Notes under the pieces: generated by a model
Seen by the model: only the letters and a program-made list of their open reading frames with translations
The model's database searches: none
What the model was told of the DNA's origin: nothing
Shown here: positions 25,963 to 34,977 of the stretch, piece by piece
How positions within the stretch are numbered: the stretch's first letter is position 1
Layout of the letters: each line of letters begins with the position of its first letter
Position numbers and translations under genes: made by a program
NCBI GenBank assembly: GCA_965228415.1
Contig: OZ245814.1
Coordinates: forward strand, 4,960,001-5,024,000
Source of the DNA: Agaribacillus sp965228415
GTDB lineage: Bacteria; Bacteroidota; Bacteroidia; Cytophagales; Cyclobacteriaceae
Direction of reading: 5' to 3'
DNA: 64,000 nt

Positions 25963-28728
25963 TTGACGATGACTAAACAACCTGATTTAGAGAATAACAA
26001 AGACTCCGAAATAACTACCCCTGAAGGATCACGGGTAGAAGGAGAAGACGGCCCCAAAGCAAATCCTGCCGAAGATCTCAATTCAGCGGGGTCTGAAGAT
26101 GGGTATGAACATCTGACAAACATTAACGTGCGAGTTGGAGATAATATCTTTAGTCACGGTAAGTTTTTCGATCAGGAAAGAAAAGAATTGTCTAAGCTCG
26201 AAGATCCCGGACTTATTTCAGACATAGCATATGATTTTGAAAGGAATGAAATTGAAGAGAAATACTCTTTGTTGATAGATAACAGAATACTTGTTATCCA
26301 TAGTCTTGACTATAGTGTGCTGTCTTACTATGCCAATGTAATATGCAGGATGGCTTTGGATAAAGACAAAAACAGACAGGTTCGAAGTCTGGCTATTGAA
26401 AAAGGGACGGGAACTGATGATGAAATTACTTTAAGAGATTATGAGAAGCGATTTCTCAATAGTGATGAAGTTTCAGGTGCTCAAATTCTATTGATTACAG
26501 ATAGAAATGACTATGAGTCTCATGAAAGTCTTTCCTTTTTTCAATCTATGATGGACGAGAGCCACGGGGCGGAAAACTTTAGAAATCGCCTGTTAAAAAA
26601 TGATCACTTAATCATATATAAGTTTGGCGGATTTGCAACGTGGCAATTTTATAAGGCCAATTTAAACAAATGGAATTTTGGTGATATCTGGAACATTTCA
26701 TTTTTCCCTACAGCTCTTTTTGTTAAATATTTTCCATTGCATGATAAAGCCTCTGATTATGAATCCAAGATCAGACAACAGCGAAAAGAAGGGAAATGGC
26801 ACAAAGATGAAAGGGCATTTCTCAAAGAACTTTCTATAGCGCTCAAAACAAATCGATTAGACCAGGCAATCAGGGAAAAAGCTGACAAGGATTACAAGCT
26901 ACCGTCGTCTGAAGAATTAAATATTGAGGTACAGGACTTAATCGAAAGGCATTCCCTAAATCCTTTTGTATTACTGGTTGCCGCCTTCTTTGGGGATCTT
27001 AATTTGGGGGAGTTCAATGATATTTTAACACTCCTGCTTAAACGGCAGGACTCCCTGACATTTAAAGGGGATAATAAGAAAATTTTTACTAAAAAAAGCC
27101 TATTGGTTCAGTGGCAAATGGATGGTGATAAGGTGATTAGAAATTGTGCCCTGGAATATAGTGGAACAAATCTTTCTATTGAAAGGGTGAGATTCATAGA
27201 CTCACAAATAAGAAATAAAATACGGGAATACTTTAATAGTCACTATGCTTTTTTTCAATTGCGACAAGCGGAAGTTTTAATTAACTCTGACTATTGGTTG
27301 GACCAGGATTTTAACGATAACAATATCAAAAATTTCACCTCTCTGGTAAGCCACATTGCCGCCAATAATCGTCAGATGTTAGTAAAGTCTTTTTTAAGCA
27401 GAGTTCTTGTAAATCTGGAAAAGGAGAGAAGAAATTATGTCGTTGCCCTCAATAAAACAATGGTTATTCAGAGCCATCTTAACAGGACCAAGTCAAAACT
27501 AGATAATGAAGACTTAAGTTATGATGATCTATTCGCAGGCTTGAATGACCTGCAACAAACTGGGGACATTTCAGAAGAAGAGATACGTCGTATCTATTTC
27601 AAATTAATATATGGGGGCATCAATTTGAATAAAAATAGTTCTGATCAGGAACATAACAAGGAATACCGCCGGGTTTTGCAAAAAAGTTTCGAAAACGGAG
27701 AAGCCAACAAAGAGAGGTTTATCCTCGATCAACAGAAGGCAGCAAATGCATATTTTCTAATTCTTTATAGAGTTATTGATTATTTGACATCCTTAATGAA
27801 AAGAGCCTCTCTTAAGGAGTTTGTCCTCAATTGTTTAAAGGAAGAAATATCCAGGGAAACATTCACTGTTTCAGGCCTTGCCCTGGTATCAACACTTCAC
27901 AAGGAACATCAGGAAGATAGCTTAGATATTCTGGAAAGCTTTCTTGAGTCACATCGAAAACAATTGAGAGAACAAAGTTTTCAGGCCCTGGTTAACTTGA
28001 TCCGAAGAAATACAGCCACTCTTTCCCGGGTCGGCAACTGGCGACCTTCAGCGGAAACCACTGTAATGGGAATGAAAGATGTTTCCTGGTTAGAGAATTC
28101 AGCTGTGGCAGTGGCAATTGATGTTTTTCGCGATGGGATTGAAAGTATAGACTTTATAAAAGACGACGGTTCAGAAGGGCGCATTTATCAGCTAGGCAAT
28201 GTCATTCATCAGCAAAGGGAAAAATGGGGGGGTAAAAGAGTTCCCCTGGCCATATTTGCCAGTCTTTTGGATACTCCGGGTAAATGGCAGAGTCAGCTTG
28301 TTACTTTATTGGATTGGTTATTCAATCCATTGACACCAGCGGCTGATTTAAGGCGTAGGGAAAGAGGACATTACACGCAACATGATTACCAGGAACATCA
28401 AAAGAGCATTTTATATGAAATCTCCTGGATGATCAATTTATGGTCACAGGTGTTGCTGGATCAGGACCTCAACGAGGCTGATCAGCCTAATTCAGAAATT
28501 GTAAAGTACATTTTGACCTACATTTCTAAACATGAAAATAAATCAATTAGCAAACTGCTACGCTCCTTCTTAGGTCAACAACCCGGATTATACTCCGATT
28601 ATATCATTTATCTCAAAAAGAATAAAAGTAAATACAAGACTTATATCGAACAGAGGACATTTGTCAGAAACCTAATTAAACAATTTGAAGAGCTACGTCA
28701 GGAAGCGGACCAAGTAGTTCAATCATAA
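25963..28728 (+). CDS. Large STAND-like protein with apparently lost P-loop
   Basis: 921 residues. A disordered acidic N-terminus (1-50), then VRVGDNIFSHG. Residues 108-127 (RILVIHSLDYSVLSYYANVI) have the shape of a Walker A strand-loop-helix, but the GxxxxGK[ST] residues are absent. AQILLITD at 173-180 and DHLIIYKF follow like the later strands of such a core. From about 320 on it is helical and HEAT/TPR-like. No membrane helix is seen. It may be a scaffold that evolved from an NTPase; that is inference and an entirely different fold is possible. It lies between TIR and SPFH-like genes with gaps of 13 and 15 bp. Met3 at 25969 is another possible start. Confidence 0.55.
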   Translation: MTMTKQPDLENNKDSEITTPEGSRVEGEDGPKANPAEDLNSAGSEDGYEHLTNINVRVGDNIFSHGKFFDQERKELSKLEDPGLISDIAYDFERNEIEEKYSLLIDNRILVIHSLDYSVLSYYANVICRMALDKDKNRQVRSLAIEKGTGTDDEITLRDYEKRFLNSDEVSGAQILLITDRNDYESHESLSFFQSMMDESHGAENFRNRLLKNDHLIIYKFGGFATWQFYKANLNKWNFGDIWNISFFPTALFVKYFPLHDKASDYESKIRQQRKEGKWHKDERAFLKELSIALKTNRLDQAIREKADKDYKLPSSEELNIEVQDLIERHSLNPFVLLVAAFFGDLNLGEFNDILTLLLKRQDSLTFKGDNKKIFTKKSLLVQWQMDGDKVIRNCALEYSGTNLSIERVRFIDSQIRNKIREYFNSHYAFFQLRQAEVLINSDYWLDQDFNDNNIKNFTSLVSHIAANNRQMLVKSFLSRVLVNLEKERRNYVVALNKTMVIQSHLNRTKSKLDNEDLSYDDLFAGLNDLQQTGDISEEEIRRIYFKLIYGGINLNKNSSDQEHNKEYRRVLQKSFENGEANKERFILDQQKAANAYFLILYRVIDYLTSLMKRASLKEFVLNCLKEEISRETFTVSGLALVSTLHKEHQEDSLDILESFLESHRKQLREQSFQALVNLIRRNTATLSRVGNWRPSAETTVMGMKDVSWLENSAVAVAIDVFRDGIESIDFIKDDGSEGRIYQLGNVIHQQREKWGGKRVPLAIFASLLDTPGKWQSQLVTLLDWLFNPLTPAADLRRRERGHYTQHDYQEHQKSILYEISWMINLWSQVLLDQDLNEADQPNSEIVKYILTYISKHENKSISKLLRSFLGQQPGLYSDYIIYLKKNKSKYKTYIEQRTFVRNLIKQFEELRQEADQVVQS

Positions 28729-28743
28729 ATCCAATTCATACTA

Positions 28744-30315
28744 ATGGAAAAGGAAGAAAATAAAGTACAGGGTCATAACGAACTGGGTAAAATGATCAAA
28801 AGAATACCATCTTTAAGTTATGACTATTCTAAAAAATTTGAACAACTGATTTTACTGGATTTAAAATCTGAAAAGGCATTTACCAAACGTCCATGGCAAG
28901 GCTTTCTATCCTCCTATGCCTATTACTGGATTTCAACATCGGACTATCATACGGTTAAAGGCCGGAGTATTGAATTGCAGGATATGAGATCCGGAGGTAA
29001 GGTGAATCTTTCATTCGATTACCGTGTAAAATGCAGACGCGGGGAAGAGTACCTGGTGGTAGAATTGGTTGGAAAAACCGAAAACCCAGGCGTCGCTTTG
29101 GAAAAGGCCATTATGCGCGAGATTGAGACCTGTGCATACCACAAAAGCGAAAATTTCCTGAGCAATTATAATAGTTTTGAGCAATATCTAAAGGAGCACA
29201 TGTATGGGTGGGCGGATAGTAATGGAATGAGCCTTGACATCCACCTTACGCCACAATTGGATGAACCGGAGCTTTTAGAAGGTTTTGAAATTACACTTGG
29301 CGAAGATAAAGACTGGGAATTAGCCACAAGAGATTCACGTATACCGGTGCGCTTGAGCATAAGCGTGCATGGTAAAATCAGCTCCTTTGGAGGAAAATTA
29401 GGGGATTATCTCAAGCCGGGAGAGCGTCTTTTGGAGAAGATTAAAAGTGTAATCAATAATGTAACGCAACAATACATTCACACTATTTCACCTGAAAAAT
29501 TCTATATGCAATTTGAAGAGGGAATTGCCAATAAATCGTCAGTCCAATGGGAACTTTCTACTCAAATTAAAGAAAGACTAAGCGATCAATTTAATGTTGA
29601 GGTATCCGCTCTTACGATCAGGCAAAGGGATACCAAACTCACACAACGGTTTCGGGATTTGACGGCTGGATTTGGCGAGTTAGAATTGAAAGACAATTCA
29701 CAAAATATCAAATACATTATCCAATATCATGTTGAGAGGGTGCACGAAGAGGGGTGGGCAGTCTTCCAATCTAAAAACTTTGGAGATACCAAGAATGAGC
29801 TAAATACCATCGGTAAAAATTTACGAAGGCATATGAAACTCTTCTTCGATACTAACCTTGAGTTCGATTTTCAAAATGTGAAAAACGAACAACTTAACAT
29901 GCTCATTGAGAAGTTATTCTATGAAGCCGCAAAGAAAATCGCGGATGATTTTGGGCTGGTAGTCAAACTAAGTTCAATGCAGCGATTAATATCCAAGACG
30001 GAAGAATTGCTCATTAAGCAAAGAAAAATCCAGGGAGACAAAATAAATGTTAATCTGGAAAACGAGCTCAAAAATCACAACACCATAAGTAATGCAAAGG
30101 CAGAAAGGCTGGAATTGCTAAAAGAGCAGTTTCAAAAAGCCTTAAAGGCAGAAGACGAAGAGGAGGCAAATCGCCTGGAAAAACTAATTAATGAAGAAGA
30201 GAAAAAGTGGAGTGAGGGTACTAATCTCAGTCAGAAGCAGAAAAAGCTTGACGGTAGTAAAAACAAAAAACTTGACATCAGTGATTTCCTTGGAGATCGA
30301 AAACTACTTCACTAA
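28744..30315 (+). CDS. Protein with three SPFH/band-7-like repeats and C-terminal coiled coil
   Basis: 523 residues, no membrane helix. Three units of similar layout are seen: about 86-170 (VNLSFDYRVKCRRGE ... MREIETC), 200-295 (PVRLSISVHGKI ... QIKERLSDQFNVEVSAL) and 320-418 (IKYIIQYHVERVHEEG ... AAKKIADDFGLVVKLSSM). Each has a strand of the 'Y-x-V' type, a helix, and a final helix followed by an FxVxV/FGLxV strand, as in stomatin/prohibitin domains. Residues ~420-490 are a charged coiled coil. SPFH proteins build large rings or cages at membranes. The stop overlaps the next start by one base (TAATG), so translation is coupled. Confidence 0.5.
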   Translation: MEKEENKVQGHNELGKMIKRIPSLSYDYSKKFEQLILLDLKSEKAFTKRPWQGFLSSYAYYWISTSDYHTVKGRSIELQDMRSGGKVNLSFDYRVKCRRGEEYLVVELVGKTENPGVALEKAIMREIETCAYHKSENFLSNYNSFEQYLKEHMYGWADSNGMSLDIHLTPQLDEPELLEGFEITLGEDKDWELATRDSRIPVRLSISVHGKISSFGGKLGDYLKPGERLLEKIKSVINNVTQQYIHTISPEKFYMQFEEGIANKSSVQWELSTQIKERLSDQFNVEVSALTIRQRDTKLTQRFRDLTAGFGELELKDNSQNIKYIIQYHVERVHEEGWAVFQSKNFGDTKNELNTIGKNLRRHMKLFFDTNLEFDFQNVKNEQLNMLIEKLFYEAAKKIADDFGLVVKLSSMQRLISKTEELLIKQRKIQGDKINVNLENELKNHNTISNAKAERLELLKEQFQKALKAEDEEEANRLEKLINEEEKKWSEGTNLSQKQKKLDGSKNKKLDISDFLGDRKLLH

Positions 30316-31046
30316 TGATGGATTGTATTATCTACTTTCTTGCCCCCTCGAAAAAGGAAAGGTACCCTGTAGAAGTCTCGTTAGATGACGGAATACAAAA
30401 AGGTCTGAATAAACTGATCCTTCAGGAAAACATCTCACGAAATGACGTACATGACATTTTCACAAAAAAGGGGAAACAATTAAGCCTAAATGACACATTT
30501 CGTGCGCAAGATGTACGGGCCGGTGCCGAATTAATAATACGGAAAAGACAGGCTAAGATAAGCAATCAGGTCAAAATGTATGGCATATTGGGTGGTTCCA
30601 TCATTTTGGCCCTGCTGGTTGTTATCATAGTATTGGCGATAAGTGGACCAGGGAAAGAAGAGCTTTCCGTATCAGGTGAAAGCTCCATGCCGCCTTCAAA
30701 TACAATAAAAGATCAGGGTCCGACTCAGCCTGCAAATGAAGAGGAAGTGTCTAAGGTTGATGTGCAAAATTTGGAGAGAGAGATCAACCAGCTGACTTAC
30801 AGCTCCACCAGCTATTCGAATAGAAAAGAGAGAAAGAAAGCAATTATTTACGAATACTTCAGCGGACCTGATGCCAAAGTACTGGAGAAATTCCGAAGCC
30901 TGTCTACAAATACAACCACAATTGATCAATGGCTGGATGAATTTATTATCCAGGACAATAGCCAGATAAAAATTAAAAAGGAAGGGATCAGACTTCAAAA
31001 CGGTAAGATTAATTCCATTATCATCCAAAATGATGAATTATTTTAA
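30315..31046 (+). CDS. Ubiquitin-like domain on a single-pass membrane anchor
   Basis: 243 residues. Residues ~3-77 resemble a beta-grasp ubiquitin/YukD-EsaB-like domain: strand IIYFLAPSKKERYPVEVSL, helix, then KKGKQLSLNDTFRAQDVRAG and ELIIRKR, which parallels the ubiquitin ending. There is no C-terminal GG and no E1/E2 gene nearby, so it is not a conjugated modifier. A membrane helix follows at about 89-109, then a Pro/Ser-rich linker and an outside domain (about 150-243) with SNRKERKKAIIYEYF and GKINSIIIQND, similar in pattern to the next gene's product. It therefore links the cytosol to the periplasm. Confidence 0.6.
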   Translation: MMDCIIYFLAPSKKERYPVEVSLDDGIQKGLNKLILQENISRNDVHDIFTKKGKQLSLNDTFRAQDVRAGAELIIRKRQAKISNQVKMYGILGGSIILALLVVIIVLAISGPGKEELSVSGESSMPPSNTIKDQGPTQPANEEEVSKVDVQNLEREINQLTYSSTSYSNRKERKKAIIYEYFSGPDAKVLEKFRSLSTNTTTIDQWLDEFIIQDNSQIKIKKEGIRLQNGKINSIIIQNDELF

Positions 31047-31063
31047 CAATTGCCCCAATAATC

Positions 31064-31720
31064 ATGAATGCTTCAACTCTCAATAAAACGTTAAGTCGAC
31101 CTTCTGTCAATTTATATATCCTTTTGATTAAGGGAATTAGCATCATGTTAATTTTCATAAATTCAACTAAGCTGTTCGGTCAGGTTAATGAACTTAAGTT
31201 CAACGGGCCCAGTAACCTGACATCCCTGGAAGAAGAAAAATTCAAGGGGCTGGTACTCAAAAAGGTACATTTATTGACCAACTACATTTCCACTATCGGA
31301 GATAAAGATCAGGAAAGTGCTAAACGGCAAGATGCAATTGATAGTGCCATCAAGTTTTTCATCGATGAAGATCGCATCGTCCAGGTGTCTTCAAAAACCA
31401 GGAAAGTCACCAGGAATATACCAGTGAGGACTTATTTCCAACGATTATATGGTATAGAAGCGAGTAGGGTTAAAATTACATTCTATGAAGTGGCTCGAAT
31501 TACCGAATTCACGGCAGGTAAAGATGGCAACTTATATGGCGTAGCACAAATATTTCAATTGTTTGAAAGTTTTGATGGAGAAGGCCGCCTTAAATACACA
31601 GATAAGACAATCAAGAATGTGCAAGTTGTGATAACGCTCAAGGAAAAATTCACAGGGCAAAAAATGGAAAAAATAATGGAAGTGAAGTTGGGAGATATAA
31701 ATGTAGAGGAAACGATATGA
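31064..31720 (+). CDS. Exported protein of unknown function
   Basis: 218 residues. A hydrophobic signal (YILLIKGISIMLIFIN) ends near FGQ; a later Met at about residue 28 would also leave a signal. The mature part has a helix with LLTNYISTIG and RQDAIDSAIKFFIDEDRIVQV, then VRTYFQRLYGI and strands (GNLYGVAQIFQLFESF ... VQVVITLKE ... LGDINVEET). I know this pattern from Bacteroidota hypothetical proteins but no function. Parts of it recur in the C-terminus of the upstream product and in the N-terminus of the barrel protein at 32534. The stop overlaps the next gene by 4 bp (ATGA). Confidence 0.7.
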   Translation: MNASTLNKTLSRPSVNLYILLIKGISIMLIFINSTKLFGQVNELKFNGPSNLTSLEEEKFKGLVLKKVHLLTNYISTIGDKDQESAKRQDAIDSAIKFFIDEDRIVQVSSKTRKVTRNIPVRTYFQRLYGIEASRVKITFYEVARITEFTAGKDGNLYGVAQIFQLFESFDGEGRLKYTDKTIKNVQVVITLKEKFTGQKMEKIMEVKLGDINVEETI

Positions 31721-32496
31721 ACATAAGAACCCTATACCACACATTAGTAATTCTACTTTCTTCATTGAGTTTTAATGTTGAAATACAAGCTCAAATTATC
31801 TCAGAAAATAGCCGAAGTATAGAGAATTTTAAGCATGCCATTTTAAGCATTTCTGAATTTAAAGCCCGATTTAACGCCGACTTAGATAATGAATATTCGA
31901 GAAGATTAAACATTGAAAGCCTCCTATCGGATAATATCAATGTACCGAAGAGTGACCTTGATCTGTTTATATCTCAAATTTCTGCAAGGATGTCGGTCAC
32001 CTTGAAAGGGATTGAATTGACAACTGACGCTATGCTGGCCAAGGTTGAATACAGAGGTATTTATATCGGTGACTCCTGTACATCTCAAATGTTACTTCAA
32101 AAACAAATGGCAGGCAATAAGGTCTGGTGGGAGTTAGTTGACTTTTGGTCACCATTTGTTGATTCACTTTTTGCTAAAAGTCAGAAATTATTTATTCCTC
32201 CACATGCTGAAGAATTAAATTTTGCCACGTTAACAACCGATCGTCCTGATAACTTCAAACTTTTCACCTCATATCTATCAGATGATTTCAGCGCTGATCC
32301 CCTGTCTGTACTTGTAACGCTGGTTCGGACAGGTCAATTGAAATTAAAATACGCCAGCTGGACGCGATTGTATATCACGGAATTTGAGGGCTGGATACTG
32401 ACGTTGGAACAAGATACTACTGGTTGGAAAATAACCGATCTGAAACCGTCCCATCAGACTTCCAACATACTCTCTTTAAAGAACAACCATCAATGA
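31717..32496 (+). CDS. Exported protein of unknown function
   Basis: 259 residues with a signal peptide (TLVILLSSLSFNVEIQA, then Q). The mature part begins with a helical segment (FKHAILSISEFKARF), then strands such as LKGIELTTDAMLAKVEYRG and a stretch like NTF2-type folds, ending in TEFEGWILTLEQDTTGWKI. I do not recognise a family. It overlaps the previous gene by 4 bp and lies 37 bp before the barrel protein's likely start, so it is a firm member of the operon. It is expected in the periplasm. Confidence 0.65.
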   Translation: MNIRTLYHTLVILLSSLSFNVEIQAQIISENSRSIENFKHAILSISEFKARFNADLDNEYSRRLNIESLLSDNINVPKSDLDLFISQISARMSVTLKGIELTTDAMLAKVEYRGIYIGDSCTSQMLLQKQMAGNKVWWELVDFWSPFVDSLFAKSQKLFIPPHAEELNFATLTTDRPDNFKLFTSYLSDDFSADPLSVLVTLVRTGQLKLKYASWTRLYITEFEGWILTLEQDTTGWKITDLKPSHQTSNILSLKNNHQ

Positions 32497-32533
32497 ATTG
32501 AACTATTGTCCAACTTGCTTAACACTGCTTGCT

Positions 32534-33970
32534 ATGAAATTAAAAACTATTACGCTCTTACTTCTATTATTTGGTTTTTCTATAAAACCGGTATTTACCA
32601 TCGCACAGCCAAGTCTCAGTAAGAAAGACGCTGAATTTATCAATCAAACAGCTGAAAAGCGGGTCAGTACGCTGGCGAGGTATTTAGAAATGATAGGTGC
32701 CACCTACCTTGAGTCGAATGAGAAAATGAAAATTATTCAAACCCAGATTCCGGAAATTGTTGATCCAACCGCCATATTTACAAATGATCTGGACCCGACT
32801 AATAAAACACCTGACGATTTTATAGTGACAGAATATTTTAAAAACATTTCAATATTTTATCAAGACCACGAGGGGGTCTCTATCAGATTTGAACAGATTA
32901 ACAACAATGGAGACATCTATTACAACCAAAAGGAAAAGCTGTTTTTCAGTAAAGTAAAAGTTACCCGAAAATTAAAGGGGAACTACTTTAATAACGGTGA
33001 GCCGATACCTAATAGTAACAGTATGGATTTGGATTTTTTCATAAACGTAGACCCAAAGAAAGCCACAAACGATATTAAAATCATTAGTATGAGTTTTCAT
33101 AAGCCCATTTCCGGGTTAAAGAAAGTAGAAATCAAAAAAGAAGGCAGGAGTTTATTTTCGTCTGAAGAAATTACTGCTTTACAAAAGGAACTGGATCGTC
33201 AGAAAACTGATGTGGAAAGTTGGAAAAACAAGGCTGAGTCCGCTCAGCTGAGGGCTGAGGCTGCACGCAGGGAAGCCGAACTGGCAAAAAGAGAACTGAG
33301 CCTTAAAAAGAGTGAATTACATAATGCTCAAAAAAAGGCGGAACATGAAAAAAGAGAAAGAGAATTGGCAGAAAGAGAGCAGAAAGTCCTGGAGGCTATG
33401 GCAGAACGAAACCGAATTGTACTCAAGCTTGGAGGTGGAATGGGCTTTCTTCCCATTGCTGAGAATCATGAAGCATATAATGTGGAAGGAAAAAGCTCTC
33501 TAAGAAACTATCATTTAACAGGGAGTCTCAACTATAGATTAGGATCTGTAAAAAAACTTAAAAAGGCCAATAGAGGTACGTCATTGTCATTTTTTTATAC
33601 CCGGGATTACCTGAACGATAATGCTACGGCGTTCTTTTTAAACACCTTTGAGACAAACCTTGCTGTTGTAGGGAGATCTACTACCAGTGAATTTCAGGGA
33701 GGATTTGTCTTCCGACAAAATTTAAGGCTTTCTGCCGGGATTGGAGAAATAAACTATAGCATAAACATAGTCGAAAATAATACGACAGTAAAACTAAATG
33801 TACAGGATAATTATCGGGTGTATACGCTAGGTTTAATAAGCCCAAGTCTAAAAAATACCATATTGCTATACGCCAATCTCAGACTGTTTCAGCTTACCTT
33901 TCCTGCTGGCAAGGAAGACGATTATTTAAGAGCTAATTTGGAATTCGGGTTAAAATTGCAAATTCAGTAG
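32534..33970 (+). CDS. Outer-membrane barrel-like protein with coiled coil
   Basis: 478 residues from ATG 32534, chosen because it starts a clean signal peptide (LKTITLLLLLFGFSI ... AQP); the frame is open to 32498 but those 12 residues break the signal. Residues ~20-205 resemble the domain of the 31064 product (helix TLARYLEMIG, IVTEYFKNISIFY, KVKVTRKLKG). Residues ~215-293 are a long charged coiled coil (AEAARREAELAKRELSL). From ~295 it alternates aromatic strands (LKLGGGMGFLP ... NLEFGLKLQIQ) like an outer-membrane barrel with a C-terminal strand. It closes the operon and may fix the system to the outer membrane. Confidence 0.7.
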   Translation: MKLKTITLLLLLFGFSIKPVFTIAQPSLSKKDAEFINQTAEKRVSTLARYLEMIGATYLESNEKMKIIQTQIPEIVDPTAIFTNDLDPTNKTPDDFIVTEYFKNISIFYQDHEGVSIRFEQINNNGDIYYNQKEKLFFSKVKVTRKLKGNYFNNGEPIPNSNSMDLDFFINVDPKKATNDIKIISMSFHKPISGLKKVEIKKEGRSLFSSEEITALQKELDRQKTDVESWKNKAESAQLRAEAARREAELAKRELSLKKSELHNAQKKAEHEKRERELAEREQKVLEAMAERNRIVLKLGGGMGFLPIAENHEAYNVEGKSSLRNYHLTGSLNYRLGSVKKLKKANRGTSLSFFYTRDYLNDNATAFFLNTFETNLAVVGRSTTSEFQGGFVFRQNLRLSAGIGEINYSINIVENNTTVKLNVQDNYRVYTLGLISPSLKNTILLYANLRLFQLTFPAGKEDDYLRANLEFGLKLQIQ

Positions 33971-34567
33971 TTTGGTAAGTTGGATTTCCTTTATGGATTC
34001 TGCCCATTGACGGACCGGGGGTTAAAGACATAATGAGTTTCTACTAACAGATAGTGGTGTTGTTGATGATATGTTCATACCTATACACCTTGTGAGTGTC
34101 ATGCTGGTGTATTTCTTTTGTCGGATTCAAAAAAATTTCAACCTTTGATGGTCAATTCCGTGTGCCTGTTGCTCTCATATCTCAAAGATAGTTGCTAACG
34201 AGTATAACACAAATAGGCTAGCCATGGGAGGTGCACCAAAAACGGTCATATAAATTGGCCATATATTTCATGAATATCGTTGAAACAAACCCTAATCAGG
34301 TCCATGGATCGTTTAAATCTTTATAAAAGCTGTGGCACAACCTAAAAACACCCTGGTTAAATCATTATCTATCCACAGATCATTTTGACCCGGGAACAGC
34401 ATCATGACGTTATGGCTTTGGTCAGGGCTTGTGGAAATAGTCGTCTACCTTGCTTTTTAATTGACCAGTGCTTCTATCAAGCCTTAGGTACTTGTAGCTT
34501 TTCTGACTAGAAGTTCCATTGACTCTGAAATTTCTGTTAGTCCAGCCAACAGATAATTTGCTGCCAA
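33971..34567. other. 597-bp stretch without a convincing gene
   Basis: Follows the seven-gene operon and precedes a - strand block. I see no long frame, no repeats at an IS-like end and no clear hairpin. Codon-like structure is absent. It may be decayed sequence or hold unknown elements. Confidence 0.5.
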
Positions 34568-34807
34568 TCAGCCACCTTCATTGGAAATGATATATGCCGC
34601 CAAGAATTCAAAGGCGGTTAGGCCAATCACCACACCGCAGGCCTGCAAAAAGTATTTGAAGGCCTTACCTCTTTGTCGAGAGTCTTTGGCCTTAATACCA
34701 TTTATGAAATACTTCAAAGCCAAAGATAGCCCAATGATTATGACAATGGCTTTCAGCAAGGTCATCACTGTGTAAAAAACTGTTTTGAAATCGAGGTTGC
34801 TTATCAT
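34568..34807 (-). CDS. Small two-helix membrane protein
   Basis: 79 residues with two membrane helices (about 11-30, TVMTLLKAIVIIIGLSLALK; about 52-72, GVVIGLTAFEFLAAYII) joined by a positively charged loop (KAKDSRQRGKAFKY). The size and layout recall VirB2/TrbC pilins, but there are no other type IV secretion genes and the loop is too charged. Function unknown. It stands 170 bp downstream of the SH3 membrane protein gene. Confidence 0.55.
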   Translation of the reverse strand: MISNLDFKTVFYTVMTLLKAIVIIIGLSLALKYFINGIKAKDSRQRGKAFKYFLQACGVVIGLTAFEFLAAYIISNEGG

Positions 34808-34977
34808 CCTATCAATATGTGGTATTTATTTCGGTCGGTGATTTACCGTTAATTAATATTCGTTTTGCGTTGGACGGAGCAAGACCCTTAATGATGTATT
34901 GAAACCCAAAATAACAAGGGCAATTCATTAAATCAAGCTCACTTAGGTTAATATTATCAAGTTTAAAAGTGAGATTT

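Noticed and set aside
30315..31046. Ubiquitin-like conjugation (Bil-type) system
   Set aside because: No E1, E2 or JAB peptidase gene is present and the Ub-like domain has no free GG end.
32498..32533. Upstream start for the barrel protein
   Set aside because: The extra 12 residues would spoil the signal peptide that starts cleanly at 32534.
34568..34807. VirB2/TrbC pilin of a type IV secretion system
   Set aside because: Only the size and two helices agree; no ATPase, coupling protein or other secretion gene is near.
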